Under the pieces are notes generated by a model, which worked only from the letters and a program-made list of their open reading frames with translations, ran no database searches and was not told where the DNA came from. DNA of 64,000 nt from Eonycteris spelaea (taxonomy: Eukaryota; Chordata; Mammalia; Chiroptera; Pteropodidae). The DNA is taken from NCBI GenBank assembly GCA_003508835.1, contig PUFA01000116.1, forward strand, positions 3,472,001-3,536,000, read 5' to 3'. Position numbers and translations under genes: made by a program. Below, piece after piece: positions 22,931 to 35,075 of the stretch (positions are counted from its first letter, which is position 1; each line of letters opens with the position of its first letter).

Positions 22931-24295
22931 TGTATCTGCATTTATCAGCTTTTGGTTTTTGATCATATCAAACGTATTTTGCAGCTCCGTGTCTCCATAT
23001 ATCACTACTATACGACAATAGATTTGCTAGGGCTGGGCAGTGAGGCTAAGCTCCTAATGCGTGTGGCACACTGGGGACTGTTGGCATAATTAAGCTATTT
23101 TTACAGTGAGTGGAAATGACATACTTTAAAACTGACCATGTGTGTCAATGCAGAAATATTCTATCTCCATACTTGCCGTGTATAAACTGCATTTGACATA
23201 AAATATATTTGACATTCTATTCCCTACTCTTCAGAGCTGCACTTTTTCTATCAATTAATTGTATTAAAAGGTAATTTTGAAATATGATGAACTTATCCAA
23301 ATCAAATGGACATATGCCCTCTAGAAGTCTCGCACTTAAAATATTTGAAGATGAAATGAATGAAGTGAGAGAAATTACTGATGGAGGAAGTTTACCAGAG
23401 AAAAAAATAAAAAATAAAGAGAGACTTCGAGTAAAGAAGAGAAAAATTGAAAGACAAAAGGAACGAGTTTAGAAATAAAGCAAATGCAAGAAAAAAAATT
23501 AATAATGATGAGTTTGGGGCCTAAAGAAGACCCCAGAACTTTGTTTTGTTGGACCTTAAGGATGATAGAACTATCATCTCTAAAAATATTCTACATGGTT
23601 AGATTTCAGTCTTCTTTGTGGACATAACCAAATAAACTAATCACACGATCATGCTATTATGCTGGACCAGGCTCCTGGAGTCCCTTCCAGAAAAACGGTT
23701 GTTGCCTCACTGTGCTGAGGCCGCCTGGATTATTTCAGTTTAGGATATTGATTTTTCAGTAGAACTGAAAATAACAGTGATATGAAAGCTCCTATTAATT
23801 GACCAATGTCAGTGCACACTAGGTCCAGAATGTCACCCAAGAACAGATACATCTGTGGACTTTGCTCCTGCCCCTGCAACCATAATGAGTTCAGAATTTA
23901 TTGGGTAGATAACTTCTTTTGTGGAGGAAAAAAACAAATCTTTAATTTTAATGATCCCGTGAGGATTTGTTTCACATAAAAACAGAAACTACCAGTATGC
24001 ATGTAAGATCAACGACAAAGCTTTCCTGGGGTATGTTAGATGTTGTAAAACATATATTATTCGGATAGCAATAAATTTGTCTTTACTTTGCAGTTTTCAG
24101 TATTGTTAATGTACGATATTTAGCATCTTTAAAGACTGTTAAAAACAAATGTCTGAAAAATTAACATGAAAGCCATACAAAACTAATTTTTGGAAAAGCA
24201 CAAAATGCAACAATTCTGTCAATATGAATATTCATCCAGAAATGGGAGATTCTGGGTAAGTGGGTTTTCAGATAACTAGAGCTTAAAAAATACAT
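22931..24295. other. AT-rich single-copy DNA
   Basis: No recognised repeat or gene. The Lys/Glu/Arg-rich 62-codon frame at 23284-23472 reflects purine-rich sequence. Confidence 0.4.
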
Positions 24296-24490
24296 GGCTG
24301 TGCTGTCCAATACAGTACCTTAGGCACACATGACCACTTTAATTTACATGTAACATAATTAGAAATTAAATGAAATTTAAAAATCAGGCCCTCAATCATA
24401 CTACTAGTCATGTTTATCGCATTCAGGAGTCATAGCTGTATTACACAATGCAATGTGACATTTCCACCATCACAGATAAGTCTGTGGGAA
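24296..24490. mobile_element. decayed non-autonomous DNA transposon (hAT-like)
   Basis: 'tggctgtgctgtccaataca', then 'taattagaaattaaatgaaa', 'tttaaaaatcaggccctcaa', and 'gtgacatttccaccatcaca'. These follow a mammalian MER element whose ends read 'gctgtccaatacggtagcca' and whose middle is a TTTAATTTAA-rich spacer followed by 'cagttcctcagtcgcactag'. I am confident of the family resemblance but not of its formal name. Confidence 0.6.
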
Positions 24491-26085
24491 AGCTCTGCTT
24501 TTGAGTTCTCAACAGAACTCTTTCTGAACAAGTTTTCAATTCTCCGCCTTTTAATAGAATCAGAGTGATTGATTTTTCCTGATTTACGCTCAACTATTTT
24601 CACACAGTGCAAAGATCAAGGATTAAATGCATACAGACTGTAATGGTTTCCTTATGATCAACTTCTAGAAAAATTATTCGACATCAATTAGTTTTTGCTG
24701 TTTTTCTTCACAACGAAAGAGGAAAAGATTTGTCTTTACATGTTTCGAAGAAAGTGCAACCTAGCTACACGTCTGGAACATTAAATATGTATAAAAAGCA
24801 AATCTTCCTCAGAATGATTGATTCTCTGGGAAAACTCATCCCTCTCCCTCCCAGTTATTATAACTGCCCTTGGTTTGGACAAGAAATTCAATGCAAATAC
24901 TACTTATTATTATCAATGTCTAAGAAGATCATAAGTGCATCTTGCATTTTGTCCACTCAGATTCATTGCATCACTTGTGGAATGGATACGCAAGACTGCC
25001 TCTTGCATATTTGTGAGACTTCGTGGACTCCTACTTCAAAACCTACAAATTCCTCAATATTAGAGCACGATATATTGGCAGATATGCCAGAGTAGTTATC
25101 ATCCTATCAATTGCACTTTTGAAATGACTTCATGTGAATGCCTTTAGATGGAGCATCTTCCTGAGTGGCCAGGGCCATCTCGAGGATGAGGGGCACTGGT
25201 TTTACTGAAAGTCGAGAAAAAATATTTTAATAGCTAGTGGAGCTTTACTGAAGCCTAGCAGTTGAAATCTCAGTCCTGTACAAATGTCTCACTAAAAAAT
25301 GACTTTACTGCTATCAGAGAAGCCCCTGGTCTTATTTATTGTTTTTGCTAAAGAACAAAATCATGATAAAATCACTTAGACAAAAAAAAAAAAAAAAAAA
25401 AAGTCTTTGATCTACTTTCCACCCCACCCCCCAGGCCTTAACTCCATATTATTCAGGTAAATTATATTAAGTAGAAGCCAAACATTTTCCTATGCTCAGT
25501 GGTTTTGTTCTGCTTTCCAATTTCTTTTAGAAGGCCAGCATAATTTATGTATGATTTTAACTTTTTCTTAGAACATGTCGGGATCTTTATTACTGGTTTG
25601 CTTGCAAGCATATATTCAGCCTGCAGCTTTTGATGGATTGTATCTTGGTTTTGCAATGTGCGACAGGAAACTCCCCAGTCTGCAGACCTGGATTTGTTGG
25701 TGTGTGTTCACGGTAGCCTAATTGTATGCAGAGCTAACTGAGAAGATTTCAAAATAAAGACCGATATTTTATAGTTTCTCTTCTCTTCTATACAACACAG
25801 CCATTGCAAACAAAGATGCATTAAAAGGATATAAAGATGCAAATATCTCTTAGACCTCTTAGTCTTCCATCTCTTCTGTGAATGCCCTGCACAATATATT
25901 TTCACTGACTAAAGGCTACTTTTTCATTTTCAGAGGTAATTTTTATAAACGTATTGTACTATGTCTTTATGTATTTTTGAGCTTCCTGAAAGCCAGACTC
26001 TCAGATAACTGAAGTATTTTCTAGTTGTTGCCAATGTACTTTTTTTTAATTTGAAAAAGGAAAATTAGTCCAACTAGACATGTAA
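24491..26085. other. single-copy sequence with poly-A
   Basis: Includes a 21-base A run at 25382-25402. A 121-codon plus-strand frame at about 24730-25095 has no recognised domain. It is called noncoding for lack of support, though it is one of the longer frames outside repeats. Confidence 0.4.
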
Positions 26086-26087
26086 TC

Positions 26088-26320
26088 CTAAAGTTTATAT
26101 GAAAAGGCAAAAGACCCAGAAGAAAGGATAAAGTCAGAGGACCACAGTACCCAATTGCAATACTATTATAAAACTACACTGATCAAGATAGTGTGGTATT
26201 GGTGAAAAAAAATAGGCAAATAGATCAATGGAACAGAATAAATAGCCCAACACACACACATTTTCACCAATTTCTCTTTGACGAAGAAGCAAAGGCAGCA
26301 AATGGTTCTGTAAGAAGTGA
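26088..26320 (+). mobile_element. LINE-1 ORF2 fragment (pseudogenic)
   Basis: Matches the RNase H-side part of L1 ORF2 at the DNA level: 'aaagtttatatgaaaaggca', 'aaagacccagaagaaaggat', 'actacactgatcaagatagt', 'gtggtattggtgaaaaaaaa', 'agatcaatggaacagaataa', 'tttcaccaatttctctttga'. It is short and frame-broken, and ends at a GA repeat. Confidence 0.75.
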
Positions 26321-26332
26321 ATGAAGAAAAAG

Positions 26333-26370
26333 AAAAACATAAAGAAAGAGAAGAGAGAGAGAAGAGAGAA

Positions 26371-26405
<35 letters not shown>

Positions 26406-26406
26406 A
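26333..26406. repeat. (GA)n microsatellite
   Basis: GAAAGAGA grading to pure GA. It makes a Leu/Ser/Phe-rich minus-strand frame at 26134-26544 that is an artefact. Confidence 0.9.
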
Positions 26407-26744
26407 ACTTAGCACTTCACAAAATGAAATTATTGTGCATACATTATCCCAATTACTTTTACAGAATAAGCCCTTTCTCAGTTCCTTATAAACAGCATCT
26501 CCTGTCCTTAGTTCTCTGGCCACTCTGAGTTTTGATTTCACCATTTGCTTTTTTTACGTCATCACTTAGCTTCCTTATTTTCTAATTATTTTCTTAAAGT
26601 GCTTGATTTCCAACCCCCACCACAAAATATTATTTTCAGCTTTATAAAACCGGTGTGTAGTTTTCAGACTTTGTGTCTGATGACTACTTTATTCTGGCAT
26701 CCTTCAATTTAATAACATCACTTTTTAATTTAAAAAACGTACTT

Positions 26745-26915
26745 CACTGCTGAGGGTTTCACTTGACATTGATAAAAGTGGTAACCTCAGCAATATCATC
26801 ATTTGATGGATAAGAAAACAAAGCTCAGAGTGGAGATGAGTTATCTGAGGTCAATCTGGAGGAAAAGACCTAAATCCATAATTTCCAATACCTTTCACTA
26901 TTCTAAAGATGCTGG
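26745..26915 (-). repeat. MIR SINE, diverged
   Basis: 'aacctcagcaatatcatcat', 'atggataagaaaacaaagct', 'cagagtggagatgagttatc', 'tgaggtcaatctggaggaaa'. Confidence 0.5.
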
Positions 26916-27229
26916 AGCCCAGGTTAGTTTAGTAACCAATTTATAGCTCGACTATTTCCAATAAAAAGAACTTATGAAAAAAATTAGAAGAGACAAACTC
27001 AAAAACACATGGAGAATAAGAAGAAACAAAGATAACGGAGTTACAGAAATTTGAATGAATAAATTATTTAATTTGGTTTGCAGAATTTTTTTTTTAAATA
27101 ATGCCAAAAAAAGACAACGAACCCAAAGCACTGGTATAAGAAAATATATCAGATCATAAGGGGAAGATACTCGATTCCAATGATAAATTTCTGAAGATAT
27201 TTACTATATTCAGAACCAAATTTATTAAC
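26916..27229. other. AT-rich single-copy DNA
   Basis: No repeat or gene recognised. Confidence 0.4.
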
Positions 27230-27450
27230 ATTGGTTAAGCATTAAGTACCAAATAGATTGAGTGCAATGCTTCTTTTATACCTAGTTCTCTTGAGGATCT
27301 TGTGAAGTAGGTACTGTCAATATTTTAAAGTTAAAAAGTCTGAGTTTCTGAGATGGTAAATGATTTTTCAAGATCACATGAGTCAACAGCATGACCAGAT
27401 CTAAAACTCACTCTCCTGATCTCAAGTCCAAAGCTCTTTCACTGTATATT
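27230..27450 (-). repeat. MIR SINE
   Basis: 'gaggatcttgtgaagtaggt', 'actgtcaatattttaaagtt', 'gagatggtaaatgatttttc', 'aagatcacatgagtcaacag', 'ctctcctgatctcaagtcca'. Near full length, reverse. Confidence 0.75.
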
Positions 27451-27654
27451 AGAGCACAATGTGAGGAATACAGATGAGAATCACAGCTGGTGTGTGCAAT
27501 GGCAATTTTACACCATGGTGACTGGTTCATTGTAGGGTAAAGAAAGGATGACATCTTGGTGGGTTTTATGACAGGATGAGCATCAAGATCATTAATATTC
27601 ACATTATCAGTCATAATAGCCATCACTTCCTGAGCAGCTATCACATGACTGTAT

Positions 27655-27830
27655 TGGGTGGTTTAGAGCTTCTGTCTCAGGTATCCACTGCTACTTTGCA
27701 ATGAAAGCATTAAGATCCCCATTTTGCCAATAAGAAACGGATGCTTAGAGCAAACGGGCGACCTGTCCAAGGTCAGAGAACTAAATATTTGAACTGAGGT
27801 TTGCTCCTCAAGGGTTCAATTCAATCTCTG
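27655..27830 (-). repeat. MIR SINE, one of a similar pair
   Basis: 'ccccattttgccaataagaa', 'acggatgcttagagcaaacg', 'ggcgacctgtccaaggtcag', 'aaatatttgaactgaggttt'. It shares non-consensus bases with the copy at 29560-29665 (see findings). Confidence 0.75.
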
Positions 27831-29555
27831 CCATATTATTATTATTTTTTTAACCACATTCAAAATAACCATTTTCATCTTTTCTATTTTCCCTCTTGAC
27901 AATAGGTTAAAATTGCATATGCAATTAAACATTTCTTCAGTTTGCTAATTGTGTGCCCAACTGCACCCTCTGGCTGAGGGCACCTACAATTAGAAAGCAC
28001 TGATTAGATGCGTAAGCAATTTCTAAAAGGATGACGTTTAGTAGGCACAAAAGGAGGCCAGCTTTTAAGAAGTTGGCCTTTACTGGTATAAGTTCTGAAG
28101 GTTTTTATGTAGGAAAAATGTCAACTCAAATACAACGCGAAGCTGCATTTTCTAAGTGTACTTTAAATGCTTACAACTGTGACAGGCCTCTGTGTAAATG
28201 TTTACCTTATGAAAGCATAAGCTCTGACAGAAGAGTATTTCTACAAGACAACAGGAAGTAGAGAAGACTAGAGAAGATGGCTGAGATGACAATAAGTGGA
28301 GATGAAAAACCTAAATGTGCCCATGTCCTCCAGGGACCTGAAAAATACAGTCCTTATTTTCTGGTTACGTTGTCATCTCTGACTAGTTTTAGGCGTTTGA
28401 AAGTCAGCTCCTCTACAAGTCTCCCTCTGCACCCTTAGATGTCTCAGCAGATCAATAGTGAGCTTTGGGACCTTAAACTTCTAGGTCACTGGTTGGAATC
28501 TAACCCAAGTCATGTAAAGGCCATTTCATTGTTCACTGAAAACAAATTTGTCCATGAAACTCTTTCACTCATGCCAACTTGACCGTTACATGACACACAG
28601 ATTCGGGGTGAGAGTAAGTGAGACCTGTGGGAGAGGGAGAGTAAGGGAGTGGGAGGCATGGGTGGGATTCACTGAACTGACCCTAATGCTCAGGAAAGAA
28701 TAGCTGGAAATGCACAAAGCATTCTCTTTTACCTTCATTGAAAAGAAAACCACATGTTTTTTTCTCAGTGAATAAATTGCTTAGAAAAAAAAAAAAACCC
28801 AACTTACAAATTATTACATTTAGCATTATTTCTCAGTATTTTCTTAAGGAAGCTGATTACCACCATGGAAATATGAAGTTGAGAAACTTGCTTTGATAAA
28901 GTAGCTATCATTGCATGTAATTAAGGAGCTATATGTGTACATACAAATATGTATCATATATCAAGTAGGTATTAATTTGGAGGAAAGTTTCCAGGCATAT
29001 TAAAATGAAGAATAAATGCACTGTGCATTTTCCAAAATCATAGCAAAATCTCAGGATGGTGAATTTGTGAGTAATCATTTTGGAACTGCCCCAGGTGACA
29101 CATTTTAAGGTTCTTAAAACAATTTTTCTACATGTTTTTAACCAGGAAACCTAATGAAGTGAACTATTTGGTTCATAAACTAAATTCCATTTTCTCCTTT
29201 TTGCCCAAAACAAACTATTTCAGAAATTAGAAAAAGAAAAAAGAAGGCCTTTTAAAAAATCATCTGTCATGATGCACTTCCCTTTCCTTGATAATTACAT
29301 AGGAGCTGAGGAAAACATGAACTTGTTTTCATATCATTGTTTGTTACGATTACAAATTTTTGGCAAATTAGGCAATCACCTTCCCTGGTTAAGAGCAAAT
29401 TCTATTTTTAATAAGCATCAAGAAACTTGCAAATGAGGGCATTAAAAATTTTGGAATGTTTTCACTGACACCAAATAATTATTGCAATCCCTAGTCATTT
29501 TGATTTTAATGTTCTAGAGAAATTTATTCACTATTGTTTATTAATAGGTTTTGAA
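27831..29555. other. AT-rich single-copy DNA
   Basis: No recognised repeat or gene; an A12 run lies near 28786. The 76-codon frame at 28031-28261 has no known motif. Confidence 0.4.
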
Positions 29556-29559
29556 ATCA

Positions 29560-29665
29560 TAATGAAAGCATATGATCCCCATTTTGAAAATGAGGAAACG
29601 GATGCTTTGAGTAACTAGGTGACCTGTCCAAGGGCAGATCAGTGAATATTTGAACTGAGGTTTTG
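29560..29665 (-). repeat. MIR SINE, one of a similar pair
   Basis: 'ccccattttgaaaatgagga', 'aacggatgctttgagtaact', 'aggtgacctgtccaagggca', 'gaatatttgaactgaggttt'. Partner of 27655-27830. Confidence 0.75.
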
Positions 29666-29689
29666 AATTGATAACTATGTGTTGAAAAG

Positions 29690-30000
29690 ACTTACGAATG
29701 CTGCGAACCAACTGGGCTCAGCCACAAGGCGTTTTGAGGGCTCCAAATGGCCAGAATAGAGCCGCTCGGAGCCCTGTCCCTCTAGAAATGATGAACAGAT
29801 ATACAGTGACCAATCACAGCCCGACTTTGAAAGAGGTGATATGATTGGTTACTTGTCAAGATGAGCAGTTGTTACTTAAGAAGTGATCTGGACACTGAAG
29901 AGCTAGCAGGAGGTACAGTTCAAATGGCATGGACTGAAATGTGAACCAATCTGTTGGGAGGCTGGTATTATTTAAATAGACCATGGTGCATGAAATTCTT
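29690..30000. promoter_or_regulatory. CCAAT-box-bearing block, promoter- or LTR-like, unproven
   Basis: Moderate GC with some CpGs, a CCAAT at 29810-29814, an inverted one (ATTGG) at 29844-29848, another CCAAT near 29944, and an AT-rich TATTTAAATAG near 29968. The arrangement resembles an old promoter or LTR U3, but no family is recognised and no transcript follows visibly. Confidence 0.2.
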
Positions 30001-30809
30001 CGAGAGGAATTCTGAGAAGAGATGACTGCCTGTAATTATGTGAATGGAGCTCTCACCAAATTTAGTAAGATCTTGTGTGTGGTGAGTTGCAAAAAATATC
30101 TCCCTAAAGATGATGAAATTAAAACAATAGATCAGCCGATCAAATTTTTATTAAAACATAGTTCCTCTCCCCATAGGGATCCTGTCATATGTGAAAACAC
30201 GATACTTTAATAACGACTTACTTAGGTATCCTGCTTACTCTCTTCCACAAGAAAAAAAGAGAAAGATACACAGTATTTCTGCATGATAAACTGTAGCGTA
30301 TTCACGTAATAGACTCCAGAAAATAATTCAAATTTTGTGAAATGCTTTTGAGTCCCTGAAAAAAAAATATATATTCTTCAGCATACCTCGCAACTGCAGC
30401 TTTTTACCAGATTGTTTTAATAATGACACAGCTGTATAATTTGTTACATTTCATCAGACATGCATGGCAGTCATTACAAAGGACAACTTAGACTTTAAAA
30501 TGAATTGTTCAAATCTTCTGACAATAAAAGAAGAATGGCAGTAATTATAAGGCAGGAACAGAAACACGAAAGATTCTCAAGGACGTTAGCGGCCTACTGT
30601 TTAGCTCTTAAGGAACAAACACCTCTGAAAAAATCCCTTTTTCTCAAAAGCAAATCCTTCCCTCCATCATTTTCTTTTCTCTTGTAACTTGCATAGGGCT
30701 CCTGCCCTTGGTGATCTCATGGTCAGTTAGTAATACATGTGAACACATACTTAGAAAGAGGTACAGATGCGATGATAAATACATAAAGCAGTGTATGGCA
30801 AAGTACTGC
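30001..30809. other. single-copy sequence
   Basis: No recognised repeat or gene. Confidence 0.4.
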
Positions 30810-31000
30810 TTTACAACCCATGTATCTCATTTGGCTCTCAGAGGACAGGGTGGGCATTTGGATGACCATTCATAGACGAGAAAATGAAAGGTTGGCAACA
30901 TGGAATGATTTGCTCAAGGTCGCCAGCTCAGCAAAGCCCACTTCTCAAAGTAGACTGTTCACTTTTGACTACAAGTCTGTTTGCAATATAAAATCGCCTT
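30810..31000 (-). repeat. MIR SINE
   Basis: 'gtatctcatttggctctcag', 'attcatagacgagaaaatga', 'ggaatgatttgctcaaggtc', 'gccagctcagcaaagcccac'. Reverse MIR order. The 61-codon frame here is spurious. Confidence 0.6.
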
Positions 31001-32234
31001 TTTGATTCTGATTATAACAGGATTTTCAAGGAAACTTTTAGGAAAAAAAAGTTTTTGAAAATGCCAACACTTACAATTGTTTCATAGCATCATGCAGGCT
31101 CTGTGCAAAAGATAAATATAGAAAGTTTTAATAGCTAAATATCTTAGTTTTGTCAAGTATAATTTGCCTACCGATTTTATACGTGTGTGCTCTAATCAGC
31201 TAATACGAGTGGTAGTTAACTGATGAAGAGTTTTGATTTCCTTCCTAGGGTAATTAGGGTAATCATTAATAGTCTCTTCCTTCTTCGTTTATGCCATCTC
31301 ATGGCACTATTTTCCAATTGGTTTGTGATAAAATGATGACACAATAATTGTTACAGAATTCAAAATAGGACGTGTAAAAGACCAGTTCTCATGACGATTG
31401 CTGTATCACTAAATATGTTCGCTCTGATTAATGTCATTAAAGTAAATAGCACAGAAATTAACAATAATTGGAATAGTATTTTAAACTAGTGTCTTCCTAA
31501 TAAATGAAGCACTCCGTGGCAGAGCTTGTGCCAAACAAAGTCTGCTTACACTACAGGATTCCACTTCACTTTGGGTCAATAATAGCTTAGGGGATCACTG
31601 TGTCTGTCTGGTGAACTCTTCACCTTCAGCCATTTTCAGACACAAAAATTAAGTGTCGCAGTACCCCTTTCCACCATGAACTACAATTTTTAATTGCTTA
31701 TTATGGGAGGAAATTTGTGTTTAGGCAAGTATATCATAATGCAACACACACATGCACACACACATACTTGCTATGCAAAGCATTGGTGCTTGAATGAAAT
31801 GATTGAGCGGATTTGACTAACCCTATAAATAACGAAATCTTGCAAAAGCAAAGGAAGCTTTCGCTCATTCCTGTCTAAGTCTTCCCCTTTTTGCATTATG
31901 ATCTCCTATCGCAAAACACATTTTCTAAATTTTTAAATTTTCAATGAAAACTTCCAATGCCAGTAGTTTTAAACACCTGAGAAGGAATCATTGATAATTT
32001 GATTCTAAAAACAAAAAACAAAACAACAACAACAAAAAACAACCGAAAAGCTGTAATTATTTATGCAAAAGCAGAAAGCCTAAAAATATCACAAATATAT
32101 GTCTACAGCCTAAATTCATATATTTACAGCATGCATATGAGTACCGCCAAAGGACTTTTAAACCTATTGTCCCCCTCAGAGCTCCGATGACACGTGACAA
32201 AAAGGGGCAGGCTACTCCAAGGCACTGACAATGA
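31001..32234. other. AT-rich single-copy DNA
   Basis: Small CA patch near 31743-31765 and an AAC/CAA-rich patch near 32006-32045. No gene recognised. Confidence 0.45.
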
Positions 32235-32480
32235 CCGCAGCTGACATTTGCTACACGCTTACTATGGTAAGGCACTGTGCGCGTGTTATCTCATTTACAT
32301 CTCACGATGGCCCAGTGAGGTTGGTATTATTTTTGTTCTGTTTTTGTATGACAGGAAACTGAGACACACAAAAATCATCATCTTGCTCGAGGTCATGTAT
32401 TTAGTAAGTGCACAAGCTAAGATTTCATCCCAGGGCTTTGAAACCTCAGTCAATACTTACAGATTTCGAGGACTGTTTTC
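32235..32480 (-). repeat. MIR SINE, near full length
   Basis: 'gctacacgcttactatggta', 'aggcactgtgcgcgtgttat', 'ctcatttacatctcacgatg', 'gcccagtgaggttggtatta', 'gacaggaaactgagacacac', 'gctcgaggtcatgtatttag', 'taagtgcacaagctaagatt'. One of the best preserved MIRs in the window. Confidence 0.85.
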
Positions 32481-33434
32481 TGTATATTACGTGGCTTTAG
32501 AGAGCCAGACACTAAGAATCTGAGTCCTAAGAATATTCAATTATTGAGAACTAGGGATTTTCTCATTGAAATAATAGAGCTGATTAAATGACACAATTAA
32601 TAATAGTCATCTCTCAAGTAACTCATGTATCACTCTCAGAAAAAGGATGCTAGTTAGATTTATAAACTAACGTGCTTTATTGACAGAATATGTGGTTAAC
32701 TTATCTACATAGTATTTCTTTTCTGTAAAACGGCACTAGAAACACGTGGGAAGCAAGGATCACTGGCAGTACCTGTCCTGACAGTGGCCAACTGCACTCC
32801 AAAGCCTTGCTAGGAAATACACTGACCACATCCTAAGCATCTAGAAGCTGTATGTTTCATCATAAAACTCCCAGAGAATTTAAGGAGGCAAGTCATATTC
32901 CTCATTATTATGTAATGTTTCTAAGTGCCATTCTGAGATGCTGGTATTTTGTTCTAATATACCATCTAAGAAATAATGTTATGGAAAGTCATTGAGAATG
33001 AGGAGAAATGAAAATCCCTTAAAGTTTATCATCTTTTAATTCCCTTTTCTACGAAGTCAGCAAACTGAAAAGTGGGCAGTCTGGTCATATGAATAGAAAG
33101 AAGGTTCCAAATTAATTGAAGATAATTTGTTTAAGTGCGGTTATTTTTTAACCTATATGAAGATGACAAATGCTGTTCACATGTATAAAAACGGCTTCTT
33201 GCACATTACTACCACACGGATCTGATGTCACAGAGAAGGAAATTATTTTCAAATAATGCAGTTTTCTAACTGGATCTTCTAATGTTAGGTTTTAATATTT
33301 ATTTTTTTGTGGAACTCTTTAGAAACCAATGATAAGAAATAAAAAATGCATCCGATACAGAAGAACATATTTACAAAGGAATCACAATGACACAATTCAA
33401 ACACTTGGACTCAGACATTACATGTGGCTTTTGG
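32481..33434. other. AT-rich single-copy DNA
   Basis: No recognised repeat or gene. Confidence 0.4.
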
Positions 33435-33530
33435 TCTTGTAGATCCAGCCCTCCAACAGCTTGTAGGCCCTATGACAGCGAGATGTTAGTCTGTATTTTA
33501 TCCTGGTGCCTAGCACAAGTTTCGTGGGCA
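33435..33530 (+). repeat. L2-like 3' fragment, weak
   Basis: 'gacagcgagatgttagtctg', then 'tattttatcctggtgcctag' and 'cacaagtttcgtgggcacga', recalls the L2 end 'agggcagggactgtgtctta / ttcatctctgtatccccagc / gcctagcacagtgcctggca'. Confidence 0.35.
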
Positions 33531-34059
33531 CGAAACTATTCTACTAACACAAGAGGTAAAGGCAGGGAAATTGGATTTAAACGTCATACCTATTGAAAGA
33601 ATCACGATGGACTTTCCATATGTAACACACAGAACACTGCCACTCTATGCTTGACTCCAAAGGTGGTTTTGGTTTATTTGTTGATTACAATCTCAAGATC
33701 ATTTATATAAAGTGTTAGTGAACAGTATATATTAGTTAAACTGAATAAAAGAAACGAACACATGTTCTAGCATCAATGACTGCCACTGAGCACACAATTT
33801 GAGAGATATAGACTGTTTTTTTCCCTATGATTTCATTTTCATGCACATGAATTACGAACAATTCTTTTCATTTGACAGATAATTATTTCTAAGTTTAATA
33901 GAAAATATACTAGTAGGTGAAATGGATAGACTCATCTCTCAGATGTCAAAAATCATTTTTTCTAGAGCACACCTAGAAGTTTTTCTTGCATGGTCTCTTT
34001 TACCTCATGACAGAATAATTACTTCTTTCCACATCATTACTGCCTAGAGATTTTTTTCA
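33531..34059. other. AT-rich single-copy DNA
   Basis: No recognised repeat or gene. Confidence 0.4.
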
Positions 34060-34175
34060 TTCAAATGACCTTTATCTAGTGCCTATTATGTGTAAAATGT
34101 TGTTCTTGTGTGATGATAGAAATGCAGAGATAAATGCAGTATAAAACCTTTCCTCATGGCATTAGCACCAGTTAT
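34060..34175 (-). repeat. L2 LINE fragment
   Basis: 'ttcaaatgacctttatctag', 'tgcctattatgtgtaaaatg', 'gaaatgcagagataaatgca', 'acctttcctcatggcattag'. Reverse L2 3' end. Confidence 0.6.
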
Positions 34176-34479
34176 ACCTGAGGAAGGCAGTATTTTTCAG
34201 GTTCTCTGCCTTTTCACCACATGTCAATCAGTCTGTACCAGCTTGACCCAAACAATGAACCATGCCCTTTGATGATGCATCATGTTATGTTCACAGATGT
34301 TCACATAATACTGTTCCACTCAGTAATGTGAGATGCATCTTGCTAACCATAATCACAAAGGCCCTGGCAGTCCTAAAACCATTGTTATGAAGGCGTGTTC
34401 CAGGTTTTACATATTCTTGGTTCTTTTACAGGAAATAAAGTGGCAATGCTAGCATTTGAAATAGGCGTGATATAAAATA

Positions 34480-34680
34480 GGTATGAGTTAGTAGTTAAGA
34501 ATGTTGTCATTTTTATATGTCAACTTTCTGGGTTTGAGAATGTAGCTCCCCACAATCTAACTGGATGGTCCTATACTTTAGTGCCTTTGCCTTTAGAAGA
34601 CTAAGAATAATGATATCTTTATTTCTGTTTCACTTTTGTAAGGATTAAAAGTGCTCGATATTAACTATTATTTGATGTTG
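34480..34680 (+). repeat. MIR-like SINE
   Basis: 'agttaagaatgttgtcattt', 'ctgggtttgagaatgtagct', 'tgcctttgcctttagaagac', 'taagaataatgatatcttta', 'gtaaggattaaaagtgctcg'. Plus-strand MIR order, diverged. Confidence 0.5.
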
Positions 34681-34734
34681 CCTTGAGGAGTGTTATTTTA
34701 AAACTTTGTCATTACCCTTTATGCAATATTTTAA

Positions 34735-34921
34735 AATTTGCAAAACTCTTTAGCATATACTATCTCATTTGCACTGTCCACAAATACAAGTCCATTGCCA
34801 ATAGCTATAGGGTCACACACTAACCAATGCCACGAGGTGACATTCATAGACCAAATATAAATTGTGCTTTCTGGAGTTGGGTAGCCTGATTTTCTGAAAG
34901 TAACCTTAAGGGGCTATTGGT

Positions 34922-34976
<55 letters not shown>

Positions 34977-35075
34977 TGAGGTTACGTGATTTGGTGAGAT
35001 CAAAGAGGTTAAATGATGTATACAAAGTCACACAGTCGATAACTTTCAGAGCTAGGGAATCCTACACCTCTGTTT
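34735..35075 (-). repeat. MIR SINE interrupted by a GT microsatellite
   Basis: The left part, 'agcatatactatctcatttg', and the right part, 'atgaggttacgtgatttggt', 'gagatcaaagaggttaaatg', 'atgtatacaaagtcacacag', 'tcgataactttcagagctag', are in reverse MIR order. The GT run lies between them. The right part is the stronger match. Confidence 0.55.
34925..34975. repeat. (GT)n microsatellite
   Basis: An uninterrupted run of about 25 GT units, likely to vary in length between individuals. It creates a Cys/Val-repeat frame that is not a gene. Confidence 0.95.

Noticed and set aside
24730..25095. 121-codon plus-strand frame outside repeats
   Set aside because: It has several Cys and Ile residues but no recognisable family, and no homology can be tested here. 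Chance frames of this size are expected in 64 kb.
26134..26544. 136-codon minus-strand frame
   Set aside because: The Leu/Ser/Phe stretch comes from the GA microsatellite and the frame crosses an L1 fragment.
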